From assembly GCA_015680905.1 (NCBI GenBank), contig CM027377.1, positions 65,307,501 through 65,371,500 of the forward strand: a stretch of DNA of 64,000 bases. Direction: 5' to 3'. Of this stretch, positions 36,751-49,700 are shown in pieces. Source of the stretch: Coptis chinensis (taxonomy: Eukaryota; Streptophyta; Magnoliopsida; Ranunculales; Ranunculaceae). A program made the position numbers and the translations under genes. The notes beneath the pieces were generated by a model. The model did not search any database and had not been told where the DNA came from. It was given only the letters and a program-made list of their open reading frames with translations. Each line of letters opens with the position of its first letter. The stretch's first letter is position 1.

Positions 36751-37060
36751 TTTTTTTTTTTTTTAAACGATGATAGGGTTAGGCCGACCCTTACCTGTAT
36801 TAGCTTCTCGAATAAATTACATGTAAGTCTTCCTCCACAATAGTAGTTAGATCACTACTTAGAGGGGGGATAAAGCAATTACAATCATCTACATTATAAG
36901 AGATTGACAATTTCGCTAAGTAATCAGCTGCTCTGTTCACCTCTCTAAACACATGAATGAAGGTAATCCCCGGCATGTAGCTTCGGGATGTGTTTTCTAA
37001 CAGCAGCCATCAAATTCCAGCAATTCCACGGAGTATTCTCAGCTCCCGTCATGATTTGTA
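36751..37060 (-). mobile_element. 5'-truncated LINE with poly(A) and 16-bp target duplication
   Basis: On the minus strand it encodes HVFREVNRAADYLAKLSIS, the end of the RNase H domain of plant L1 elements, then a short 3'UTR and a poly(A) tail (T run at 36747-36764). ACACAAATAACATTTT flanks it at 36735-36750 and 37061-37076, a perfect 16-bp target duplication of the length LINEs make. Confidence 0.9.
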
Positions 37061-37076
37061 ACACAAATAACATTTT

Positions 37077-37711
37077 AGTTATAAAGAAACGGAATTACTA
37101 CGAGTGCAACATATTTACAAATATAGGTCTTCAATATAGGAATTTAACAAGAACTTTAATCCAAAAAAATTATAGGAATTTAGAACAACAAAATTATTCA
37201 AGTTAATAATGTGGGGAGTTCACATTGCCTCATACATTATTAGCTGGAATGCAACCTTACTCCACCAATTACAAAATGTGATCTTCGTAGGTAGAAATGG
37301 AAATGCCTGTCAAAGAGCTCATTAATATTAAAATTTCTTGGCATGTCTAATATCGTATTGCTGGTTTTGCTAGTGATGGCGAACAAGATTATTGTTTTTA
37401 CTCATGTTGATATGTTTCTTTCAAAGGTCGTGGCGTGTTAATTATCTAGATTACGGATTACCCATAAAGATTTTGTTTACAAAGTGAAGAAGCATCGATT
37501 AGTTTCAGTAATGGAAAAAACCCAAAACAAATTGATATATCAAAAAAATAGATGCCGACACATGTCCAAAACTATCGACACCCGAAATATTAAATTTCAT
37601 TTGTTTGTTTGTTGTGTGGTCCAGAACAAACCTACGCCGTCACACACTGTACTTCCAACTTGTCTAGAACAAAATCTAATTTTTATCTCTAAAAATAACA
37701 TTTATTATTTC
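37077..37711 (+). promoter_or_regulatory. Upstream region of the zinc-ribbon gene
   Basis: No gene on it. The last 165 bp (from about 37546) is repeated with changes before the exon 1 copy at 41025 (words CCGACAC, AAAACTATCGACAC, TGGTCCA, AACAAACCT, GCCGTCA), so it was duplicated together with exon 1 and probably holds the promoter and leader. An in-frame ATG at 37484 is not kept in the second copy, which is why I chose the start at 37712. Confidence 0.5.
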
Positions 37712-40700
37712 ATGACGACCACTTTGCCATGGCACCACCCATTATTATTACTACCACCCAAATCTCAACAAGTAACATTTGCCACCAGACGCCACGTGTC
37801 AACTCAAACTCAAGCATTCCGTCGAAGTGATTTGGACGGGTTCGCAAAAAAAGTAGCGTCAGGTGAAGTGTGGAAGGACGCGTGGCGAAGTGCGAATGAT
37901 GGGTTTGAGCAACTCGTTTATGATGCTAAAAAAGCAGCTGAAAGAATTGATAGGCAGTACTCAGTGTCTCGTCGAGTGAGCGAGGTAGCTCAGACTGCTA
38001 AATATAAAGCTCGTGAGTTGGATCGTGAATATGAGATTGGTCAGAAGTGGAAGTCTTTCAGTCTTGACTTTTCAAGAAACTTACCCGGGGTATGTCTATA
38101 TTATTAATGCTTATTTAGTCTGTTTTAGTTTAGATAAGTCTATTTATATTATTAATAATTACTAGTGCAAGACCAGGAGGGATGGCAAGTTACTTGTTCA
38201 CAGGTGTCTTAATGAGGACAATTTTCTGGAATGCAGATAATACCATTACTTATTATAGCTAATAAAAGTGATTCATTCCTGAATTGGACTCAGCAAGGAG
38301 TTTTCAGTGTCCAATCAACACGTCACTATATGTGTGGATAATAGCTTACTGACTTTTGTGCATGCAAGTGATTTCAGCAGAAACAGAAAAGAACTCTGGA
38401 ATGACCTCCAACTGATAAGCTTGTCTATAATCCATGACTTGTCATTGGATTCAATTGCAACATAAGAAAAGAAAGGAGGTGTTAACTCAATTGCAATAGC
38501 TTTGGAAGAATTCACAACAATGGTAGATAACTGCACACTGGTGGAATGTCCTTCACTTGGTGCAACAACCGAAAAGCTTGAAGGAGAAGATATTAAATCT
38601 TACATAGTAGCTTTCTTTGAGAAGAAATTTGGTTACCAGCCAAATACTGTGCATGAGGGGCAATTGGATGCCTTCCCTCAGTTTCTTAGGGATGAGGACA
38701 ATAGTATGTTATACGAATTCCTAATAGTAGAGAAATTGAAGCAGCTGTGTTCTCCATGGACCCAAGCAGCTCACCCACCTGGGCCAAATTTGGTTCCGAG
38801 GCTGTTTCTTCCAAAAGCTGCTGTGGTAATATTCACAGGGACGTGTGTGCCATGCTGTTAGGTTTTTCTTCATTGAAGAAACACTTCCTAGAGGGGTGAA
38901 CTCAAAGAGAAGATTGCAGAAAAACTGACTCAATACTTGTTTTGTTCCGAGCAGTGTGGATTCATTGGTGGAAGGTGTATACAGTCAAGCAATGGCTTTG
39001 GCCTCATAAATGATAAATTAGATGAAGCAAAAGAGATATGGTGGAAATGCAGTTGGACCTTGCTCAGGCTTACGATACACTCAGTTGGGAGTTCATCTTT
39101 GGAGTCTTGAGAAAATTTGGATTCAATTCAAAATGGTGCAAGTGGATCAGAAGTGTCATTCAAACTCCTCATATTTCAGTGTGGCTACTTCACTGTGAAG
39201 AGAGGGCTCCGACAAGGGGACTCGATGTCACCAATACTATATGCAATAGCTGAAGAAGTACTAAGCAGAGGTCTCAGGAGACTTAAGGTGAATAACAAGG
39301 TTAAGACAATGTGTGTAATGAAAGTGGTTCCTGGCCCAACATATTTTCCCTTTGCGGATCATGTGTTCATTTTTACTAATGACAAGATCGTAGATTTAAG
39401 GAACTAATGGTAAGATTGTAGATTTAAGGAACCTCGTTAATTTCTTGAACCAATATCAAGCTGCATCAGGCCAAAGTATCAACAAGAACAAGAGTGAATT
39501 TTTTGGAAAGTGTACCAGAAGATAGGAAACATTCAATTGAAGAACCTTGGGGCATGAAAGAAAGTATGCTTCCTGAGAAACGTTTAGGAGTACCTCTTGT
39601 GCAGGGAACGGTTGCTAAAGGCAATATGACATCTCTGGTAGGCAAGATCCAGAACAGGGCCATTGCCTGGGCTGGAAAGATTTTGTCGTTTCAAGCAAGG
39701 GTTGTACTAGCAAAGTCCTTTTTGTCTAGTATTCCAGTCTTCAATATGTCCATTTGCAGGTGCCCTGCTACCGTCACTAAGAGTATGTTCAAATCATAAG
39801 AAATTTTATCGGGAATGGGAATCCTAGTGCAAGGAAGAAAATGACTGTTAAGTGGGATAACTTCTGAAATCCACAATCTGGCTTGGTATCTAGTGGGCCA
39901 TTAAGGAGTTAAAGCCACACACTTCTTGGGATATTGGATATGGAACATCCATTGATCCGAGGGAAAACTGTGTGGTGCTGCACCAGGGGACTGGCTTCAA
40001 TTGAGCAAGGAATAATAGCTAGATGTAAATCAAAAGTATGTGATTTGAGGAGAAACATTGCTTGGTGCACTGAGCAGTCAATGCAAGATGTACTAACTTA
40101 CGCTGGAATTAACTTTCAGGATCTGCCCTGACGTAACAATCCTGAGGAGGACCAAAGAGTTTGCACATTGGGTACTAAAGGCAACTTCACTGTGGTTGAC
40201 TCGGATGAGGCAATCAGAAAAAAGAACTTGCTAGTTTAGTGGTCTAAATTGCTTAAGAACAAGGCTATAGACCCTAGATTCATTGGTCTAGTATGGACGT
40301 TGATTTGTAATAGGGATCATGTGGACTCTATGACGCAGAGTAAAGGTATGAAATTGGCTTCTAAATGACGTTTGTGTGGGAATAATGTTGAGTTACTAGA
40401 CCACCTGACGTGGGAATGTAAAACAAGCAAGGAACTGTGGCAGTGACTGGCTGATCCATTATCCTACACAAATGATTTCGGGGGCATGCAGGACACACTA
40501 TCTAAGAGAGCTTCTCCTGTTTTCAAGGACTGTCCATGATGGTAGAGATTTGGAAGCGAAGAAAAAAAATTATCTGAAGTTGCAGTATTTAATTTAATTG
40601 GCATAAGGGAGGTTCTTCTAAATTTTGTAAAAATGGGGGATAATTATATAATTTCAGTGACTTGAGCGAGGTTATTCTAAATTATTAGAAAAGGGGAAGC

Positions 40701-43700
40701 TTATTCTAATTTTAGTGATGTAAGGGAGGTGCTTCTAAATTGTACAAATAGGGAAATCAAAAAATGCCTATTTGATATTCGATAGTAAGGAGGGGTGTTC
40801 CGGGAAGTGGTTTTCATAGTGTAGAGAACTTCACTAGCGTGATATAGTAGCAAAATAAACATGCTTCCGACACCTGTCTAAAACTATCGACACCACATTT
40901 CACTTTTTTTGTATGGTCCATAACAAACCTGCGCCGTCAGCCCATCACAACTTCCAACTTAACCAAAAAATCTTAAGTGCTCACTCGTTTTTTGTGTTTT
41001 TTTTTTTTCTCTTGACATTTTTTAATGACGACCACTTTGCCATGGCACCACCCACTACTATCCAACACCCCGAAATCTCAAATAACGTTTATGACCAGAC
41101 GCCACGTGTCAACAACACAAGCATTCTGTCGTAGTGACTTTGATGGGTTTGCGGAAAAAGTAGCGTTGGGTGAAGTATGGAAGGACACGTGGCGAAGTGC
41201 AAATGATGGGTTTGAGCAGCTTGTTTATGATGCAATTATGCAAAGAAAGCTGCTGAAAGAATTGATAGGCAAGTACTCTGTCTTGACGAGTCAACGAGGT
41301 TGCTCAGTCTGCGAAATGTAAAGCTCGTGAGTTGGATCGTGAGTATGAGATTGGTCAGAAGTGGAGGTCTTTTAGTCTTGACTTTTCAAGAAACCTACCT
41401 GGGGTAAGCTAATATATATATGAAATCATTTCATTGCATATAGATAAAGTCAAATTATATGTTTTTGATAGGCGGTATAATAGTATAAGGTATAAAAATG
41501 AGGATGGTGGTGTCACTAGTTGTGATGATATGAAGCTTTAAGGTAAATTTGATGCTACCCATTACCTTCATTTAAGAAGATATGGTGCAAGAACGTTGCT
41601 AATAGAATGAAATTTTTTGTTGGGTAAGAGGATGGAAATGATGAAATAGAAGAGGCATGTATACTAGAAAACCGCAAACGGTGGTGACCGATGTTAGGTT
41701 GTACTAATACGCATTAGAATTTGAGATAGGATTAGGGAAAGAGAATGTGAGGTGGGGAGTTTCGATTGAGAAAAAGAGAAGGAGAGTCGGTTTCAGCCGG
41801 AAAAGAGAGGAATGAGAAAGGTTATTAGGAGGAAGGAGAGGTGGTACACTCACTTTTTTATGACGGACAGCCATTTGTAATTTTGGGCCCCTTATCCCAA
41901 GAGACCTCCCAAGGTCAGTCAATTACTAAATTTTTACCAATTTTGCAAAGACTTGTAAGAGGATGTGGATCACCTATGTCCTTCATGCCCCTTGTCGTCT
42001 TGTGTTTGGGAGGGTGTTTTTTTGAATCATTTAGTTAGGCTTGGGGCCAACATAATTATGTATTTGGAGGTTTAGGGAACAATCTTAATACTCATCCAGT
42101 TGCCCTCAAGTTGCCCTCAAGTTGAAATGGTTAGTGGAACACATCAGGAAAGTGGTTGTTTTGGGCTTTGTGGAAGGATAGGAACGGTGGGATGTTCTAA
42201 CTTGAGGAAAGAGACTTGCAAAAGATCATCCTTAATGTTAAGGAGTATCTCTTTGAATTGGCAGTCGGAAATTCAGCTTTTAGGTGGCTGGAATTTCAAG
42301 ACTTTGGGATGCTATTGGGTTGGAGGCATATATTGTGAGACCACTTTTTTATTATTTAGTTAGTGCCTTGCAAAGAGCAGCAGGTGGGATGGCAAGGTGT
42401 GAGCACCTAATTAGGACTTCTTAGTTTCCATGCAGTCACCCTTCTGTTTACAGAAATGTACTTTGCTTGTACATGGATGAGATTATTTTTGTCAACAAAG
42501 GAAATATATATTCTTCACGGAAGCAGTGTCATGGCTAGCTATGACAAAAGTCAAACAGTAACACTTGGTGAAATAGAAATCCAAGAGATAGACAGAAGAG
42601 AAAGCCTCTGCATTAGGCACTAGGAAGGGGATTCCAAGCTCGTGTTCTAAGTCATCATTGAACTGCCAATTCATAGCATCCTAAGTAGGCAGTAGCTATA
42701 AAACCCCCAAGGCTTATTTAATTAAGCATGGAGTTATTATTACCCCTAGACCAACTGAAATCAGATCTGAAAATAAGGTAATCACTGTCATTCCCTGCAG
42801 GCTAAAAAGTTCTCTGTATCTTTCCTTCCCGAGAACCAATGAATAGCCTAAAAAACAATAGAAAAGTTACTGGATCCAAAAGTCTCACGATGTAGCACCG
42901 TTTAATAGTATTTGAAAAGGTCAAATGGTTGAAATTAAGAGTTAAGGAATCACTCCCATAAGTTCACAGAAATCAGACATTGGAAGACTTAGTGGCGAAA
43001 GAGATTGATTTGGGACGCTATTCCTGGCCTCCTTGGTCCGCCAGAAAGTTGCATTCCTAAAAGGAACAGACACCCACCATTATGTAAAGGACCATGAGAA
43101 GTCTGATATTAGGACCTACTCACTATTAGAGTATTCTGTCACTAGTTGAGAATATCAATACTTAAACAAGTAATTTCATTAGATACTTACTTGAACACTC
43201 TTTTATCAACATTATCAAACGTTCTACCAGCGTGTCAATGACTTCAAGAAAACTATGAAATTCCTCAATATCCTGACGAAATGTGTAATAGTTTTGGGAA
43301 ATAAGTGGTCACACTCAAGAGAGAATATTCTCACGTTTGGGAGTTATGTGACAGTCCTTTTTGTCATGCTCAACCCAGTGAAGATCAAAAGGAATTACTA
43401 TATATTCTAATTGTTCAGACTTTCCAGGAAAGTCTTTGGTTCGTCTTTCATGTACCGACTAACGGTAAATAGTCGTATCCGTCCTCTATACATTTACTTT
43501 CGTCCGGGGCAAGGTAGACTCCTTATGATCTGGGTAATTTGTGGGAAACTTTTTTCTTTTGAATGTTTGGAAGCTGGAAGTTTGAGGTCCTTCAAGGATT
43601 AGTTGTTACGTGTTTAAATATCTAACTTCCTTGCATCACCCACCACCAATACCAACTTTTTTCTGCATATTAATTAACCATAGGAGGAGTATTATTGAGA

Positions 43701-46700
43701 ATAACTTGTTATGTAAGCAATGAGTATGATTTCTAAGTTCTAGATTTGGATAAATAACTCGTTATGTAAACAAAAAGGAGGTTTGTTTAATTGCACTGTT
43801 TACTGCTTCTCACATATCTGCGTTGTAATTCATGGATTCTTTTGGTCTTCTATCCTTGCAGTATAGAAAGCAGCTGAATGATTCTCTGAGCACACCATTG
43901 GGAAGAAGCTTTGCTGTGAGTATTTCTGTCTCAACATAAAGTATGTAATTGTTCTCATGTTGCCATTGATTTTGTGGTTTTCCGATTGTGATATCAGTTA
44001 ATTCATTCTAATATTCATTGAGTATGTATTTTGATAAGCAGTGACAGTTGTTAGTTTGTAGCTATACCTAAAAAACATCACAAACTAAATGCCATCGGTG
44101 CTTATGCTAGTTTCTTAACCTATTACAACTGTTAACATAATAATATAGCAGAATTAACTGAACGACAAATAGTTTTGTTAGTAAAGTGTAGCCTAATATT
44201 TTTTTCATTCAGTTCAATAACCCTTTCTTTAATAGTACTTATGAGATTAATTAATGAACAGTTATTTTTTTAGTGTAACCTAATTTTTATATATTTTGAT
44301 AAGCAATTTATCTTGAGTGTTACTTCACAACAGTTGTCATACTGTTCAATGCTCCCTGGCTAATATGTCGCTCAAGATACATATCTCACATACAGATCTT
44401 ATTTTCAGTTGTTTTGTTCTTATTGAAAAGATCATTTACTGAATTTCAGTTTATCGAAAATATCTATTTTGAGTTTTATATGTGATGCAACACTGCAACT
44501 GGAGTTGAAATAGATATCACACCTAAATATAAGATAGAGTCCATTACATTTTGGGAAAGAAACATTCAACATTATCTATATATATTTAACTGTCAATTGC
44601 AATAAAATCATGAATATCAATATTTTACTCATGGTACATGCACAGAGGGGAAACGTTCTTAACAACAGGAAACATCACAAAGAGGGGCAACTTATGAACC
44701 TTGTACCTTCAGTCTTTGCTCCAGTATAAAAGCTTGAAGGCATGCAAATAACAACGTTTTCATGAAATGTGTGCTAAACCTTTAGAGGCTTAAGTATCTA
44801 AATACTCACCAAAATCTCAACCCTCTTTTCATTTTTTGTGATTTCTATTGAGATATATACTCCCACATTCGGCATTCTAAGCCTAGCATCAAATATTCAA
44901 ATTGTATAAAATCCTAGGCTGCTCCACTCAGTGCAAAATGGTTTTGAGTTGGATGCTCTGAATTTAAGATGGAATTAGAGCAGGCTATTTTGTTTAGTCC
45001 AATGGCCTACTTGTTCCACGTCACCTAGCATAATTACCCACATGTTCGACCAAGTTATGCTGCACGTGAGGAAAGACACTGAAAAATAAAGTCCCACATC
45101 AGGTACTTACGGCCTAGCGTCAGAATATATAAAATCCTGGGGCTGCTACACTTCTTGATAGTTGGATGCTCCAAATTAGAAAATTTTGTCTAAACCGTTT
45201 TTTTTTTGTGGTTGTTCTTGTTCTTGTTCTTGCAAGTAAAGTGTGTATATATTAATATAAATAAGTAAATTTACAAGGGGGGGGGGGGGATATGATCCAC
45301 CAGATACAACCAATTGCATCCAAATTCCGAATACAATTGGTCAAGATTTGAATCCACACAGTGTCGAAGAATCCCAAAATTCTAAAGCCCATCAGGGTTT
45401 TCCTTGAAGGTTGATTCCTTCATTTTGCAGTATGGAATTAATTCCTTTACAAAGTTCAACAAAGGGATCTTAAGTAACTTGTCAGAAAGAAGTCGAAGCT
45501 ACCAAAAACCTGAACTACAAGATCAAAAAAGAAAAAGAAAAAGAAAAACTCCAACAATGATGACCTCCCATACTAGAAGAAAACTTGATCTCTCAATCCT
45601 TTCAAAAGAAAATCAAATAAAAATACGTATTGGACTAAAGGTATTCTAGAATATGGTCTCCATGTGAGGACATGATGTACTCGTGTGACTTTTACCAAGG
45701 CTGCCAAGTGCTACATGCCCGATGAATACAAGATTTCTTGTTCTTTGACATTTACCAACTTCCGCCGTTACAGATGTGCCACTCTGTCCTATATTTGGTG
45801 ATACGACCAAAGAGAAGGGAGAATGGAGATGCCACTGCAAGAGAGAAGTGGGAGGGCAGTTAATGAGATAAGCATCTGTAGAGAGTTCTAGAGACGGCTT
45901 CAACCTATAGACGAAGCGGGGCGCAGCATGTTTCTAATATCGTGCGTGCCCTGTCAGCAATGTGGCGATGCTTGCGTTCGGCAAGACTATTGTGCTGTGG
46001 AGTATGTGGACATGATAGACTGCGATGTATCCCCAGCTGACGAAAAATGAAAAAGAAGTATTAACATACTCAGTACCACCATCACTCTCAAAGACTGGAT
46101 AGAAGAGCTAAAGATGTTTCCTGCCATGGCAAGAAAAGTCTGAAAATGCTAAAAGACTTCAGATTTACGTCACATGGTAGAGATCCAGGAGTAACGGGTG
46201 TGGTCATCAGGAAAGAGGACATAGTATCGGAAGCCAGAGCAAGAGAGAACAGGAGACATCCAAACTTCCGAGTGAATAAGCTCAAAGGCCGCAGTAGCAT
46301 GATGGTCAGAGGATAAGAATGGCAAGTGAGTGAATTTGGTTAAGGTACAACCTTGACAAAACGTGTTCCGGACCAACTTGAAGGAGGAGGGGTCGAATAG
46401 GTTATGGGAGCCTGAGTGATGTCAAAGACGATTGTGCCACAACACGGTAGAGGAGTGTGTGGCTGAGTGAGAAAGTGGATGAGAAGATGGGGTGATTAGA
46501 TAAAGACCGTCTTGAATAGGACCACGGACCACGGAATAAGATCTTACCAGTCTTGATATCAAATACATGGAAACCGCACAGGTCAAAAGAAACACAAACT
46601 GAATTGTCCTTGGTAAACTTGTCTATGGAAAGGAGGTTTTTGTGCATAGAAGGCATATGGAAGACATTATTAAGGTGATAAGTGGACGAGCCGAGAGGAA

Positions 46701-49700
46701 AAGATATGTTACCAGTTTGTGTAATGGGAACAGAGGCACCATTATCCAATAGGACATGATCAACGCCAGCATAGGGGATCGTTGATGAATTGGATTTGCA
46801 TTGTTGGTCATGTGGTGAAAAAAGACCACCGTTTGCATAGGGTGATCGTTGATGCATTCAATTTGCATTGTTAGTCATGTGGTGAGTAGCTCCAGTGTCT
46901 AGAATTCTAGATACGATTTAGAATCATGTGGTTGAGAGTGTTGGATGCCAACATTGTGAGTGAAAAGCAATACCAATGGAAGAAGGAGAGTACAATCTGG
47001 GGCAAATAGCAACATAGTGCCCCAAGTGCCCACATAGCTGGCAGAGACTAGAGGATGCCATAGATAGTACATCAATGGATGTGAGAGGATTCAGCAGCGA
47101 TGAGAGACTTTTATTTTTATTATTAATATCGTTTTATTTTATTTTATTTATTTTGGGTCAAACAGGTGGTAGTAAGGATAGAAGAAGATTGTGAGAATTC
47201 GTGATACACGAAGACAGATTATTTCACTAGTGATGGCTGGACGGTGATTGTGTTGTGGCTGGACGGTGTTGGTGTCTAGTCAGTGGCGGTGGTTGTGGTG
47301 TCTGACTATTGGTACTAGTTAGTGTGGAGTACTAGGGCTGGAAATGGAGCGGGTTTGGGTCGGATTCTCACTCAAAACTCTTTACCATATTTGGATCCAT
47401 CCAGATTCGGGTCGGATTTCAGATATCCATATCCATTAAAAAACACCAAAAAATACACTATTTTAATGATTTTCATATATAAATGTAAGATATAAATTAA
47501 TTTTTAGGCATCAAAATATAAATTTTGTCGGATATTCGGGTCGCATCCCGTACCATTTCCAGCCCTATGGAGTACCGATGTGGACTCGTGAGCAATTTTG
47601 AGAAGTTAGTAGTTGTGGATGAATTTTGTCAAATAGACTGTGTGCAAGCTGAGTAGCCTAGAGAGAAGATAGGGAGTAGTCTCTAGAAGGAGAGAGGGCA
47701 AACAAAAGGATAGCTGCCGCACAAAGGGGCTGCAGTATAGAGAGTTGGAGCTGCTTAAGAGAGGAGGCAGCAACTGTTTGAGAAGAAAACAATGGCAGCG
47801 AAAAAAGAACACAAACCCTAGGATTAGAACCTAATGCTCTTGATACGATGTAAAGGTTTCAAGTGAATGAGATAATTCTATTCTTCTCATGTGAGGTATA
47901 TATGAATCTATACAAGCCAAATATGGCAATATACAACTGATCAATATATGACGGTAATACAAGCCAATTATGGTTTTACACTTACAACTCAAGAATTGTG
48001 TTGTTGCTCTGATTTTAGATTCATTACCTAGTAACTCATTTGTCCTGTGTTACATTGGCACACCATAGTTTAAAAAGAATCCATGTGTCCGTGTCGGACA
48101 CGACACTGACACTGACACAATTTTATGTGATATACCTCAGTTTTTGATATTTTGCCATGTCAGACACTTCGTATCTGTGTTGTGTCCGTGTCAATGTAAC
48201 TTAGCATTTGTCCCTTTCAAGCATAAGTGGTTTGATATCCTTTTCAAATGATCTCTGTGTCGCAAAGATAATCTTCACAAAGTGTCAGCCCCTTCTTCTC
48301 ATGGGTCCCATATATGTCTGACATTTTTTAGTGGGTCCTATTTACCTGAACCATATTCATGTATGTTACGGTCTGTGTTAAAGAAGCATCTCATGCCTAG
48401 CCTTGTGGACATTTGCCTGGACTTCAACCTGCCCAAATGAATATGGGGTTAATATCGAAAAAGATCTGCAGGTTGGTCTTGTTTGGACCTGGATCACCTT
48501 GATCCTTTCTGCCAGCTTGAAAGATACAAACCATCTGTGTTAATATGGCAGCATTCTTTGTGGGCAAGCCAATTGATTCTATCCCCATTCAGTTGAGGTT
48601 TGACAGCTCCCTAGAGTGGACCTGAGACCCTATCATCATGAGTATGGTATATGAGATTTCAAATACAAATTTGGAATAAAAAACAAAAAGCATTTATATT
48701 ATTGTTACTGGGTTTCCAGTCCAACCAATAGGGAGGGGCGCTACCAGCTTATATCGGGTGAATATCTTCAGAGCTTATCATGTTATGAACCATTATATTT
48801 TACGTACTATGTGGGAGTCGTTCTTGGATGAAATAATGTGTGATTGGACATTTACCCTATTGAAAGTTTATTTATATTTAATAAATGCTAATCGCTTATT
48901 TGGTGTTTTCTTGTAGATTATATATTTCATCCTATGCAACTTTGTTTGATCATTCTGTGTTTCTTGGTTTGTAGACTATATTCTTCCTATGGTTTGCATT
49001 ATCTGGATGGTTGTTCCGAATACTGTTTTTCGCGACTTGGGTATTACCATTTGCAGCTCCTCTCCTCATCCGTACCATTGCTAATAATTTTGTGATTGAG
49101 GTAATTTTACTGTTCCTTACCTTGGTTATTTTCTCGTTTACTTCACTGGAATTCATATGACGGGCACTTACCTTGGTTATTAGTATTAACTTCTAATAAA
49201 ACATATGGCATCTTCATAATCATGTCACTGACTCGTCTCCATTGATGTGCTATACGACTATACCTTGAACGGATCATTAAGGAAATCTGACCTTCATTTG
49301 ATATTTGGTTGTAACCTTCAAGTTGATGAATTTGGCTTGTGACCTTCAATAAGTGGTATTTTTTTACTGGATAGCAAATTTGGTTTGTATCTGCTAACTA
49401 ATGGTAGGATTGGCAAACTGAAGAAAAGGAAAATTCTGGGAGATGCTTTTCATATTTTCATGTTGAGAGGGTCACAATCGAACATGAGAGCACAAGATGG
49501 TGTGATTTAGAGAAAGGTTTGTGTGATTGATAGGTGTTTGGAGGGTCACTGTTAATGGTAATCTATGGAGAAATCATTTAAGGAGTAAACAGATATATTA
49601 AGATGTTAGGTTCTGCAACTGAGAATCGAACTTGGGGAGTTGCGCGTACTTTATTTTCATTTTAATGATTAAAGTTCGAGAATCATTCCACTTAAATGAT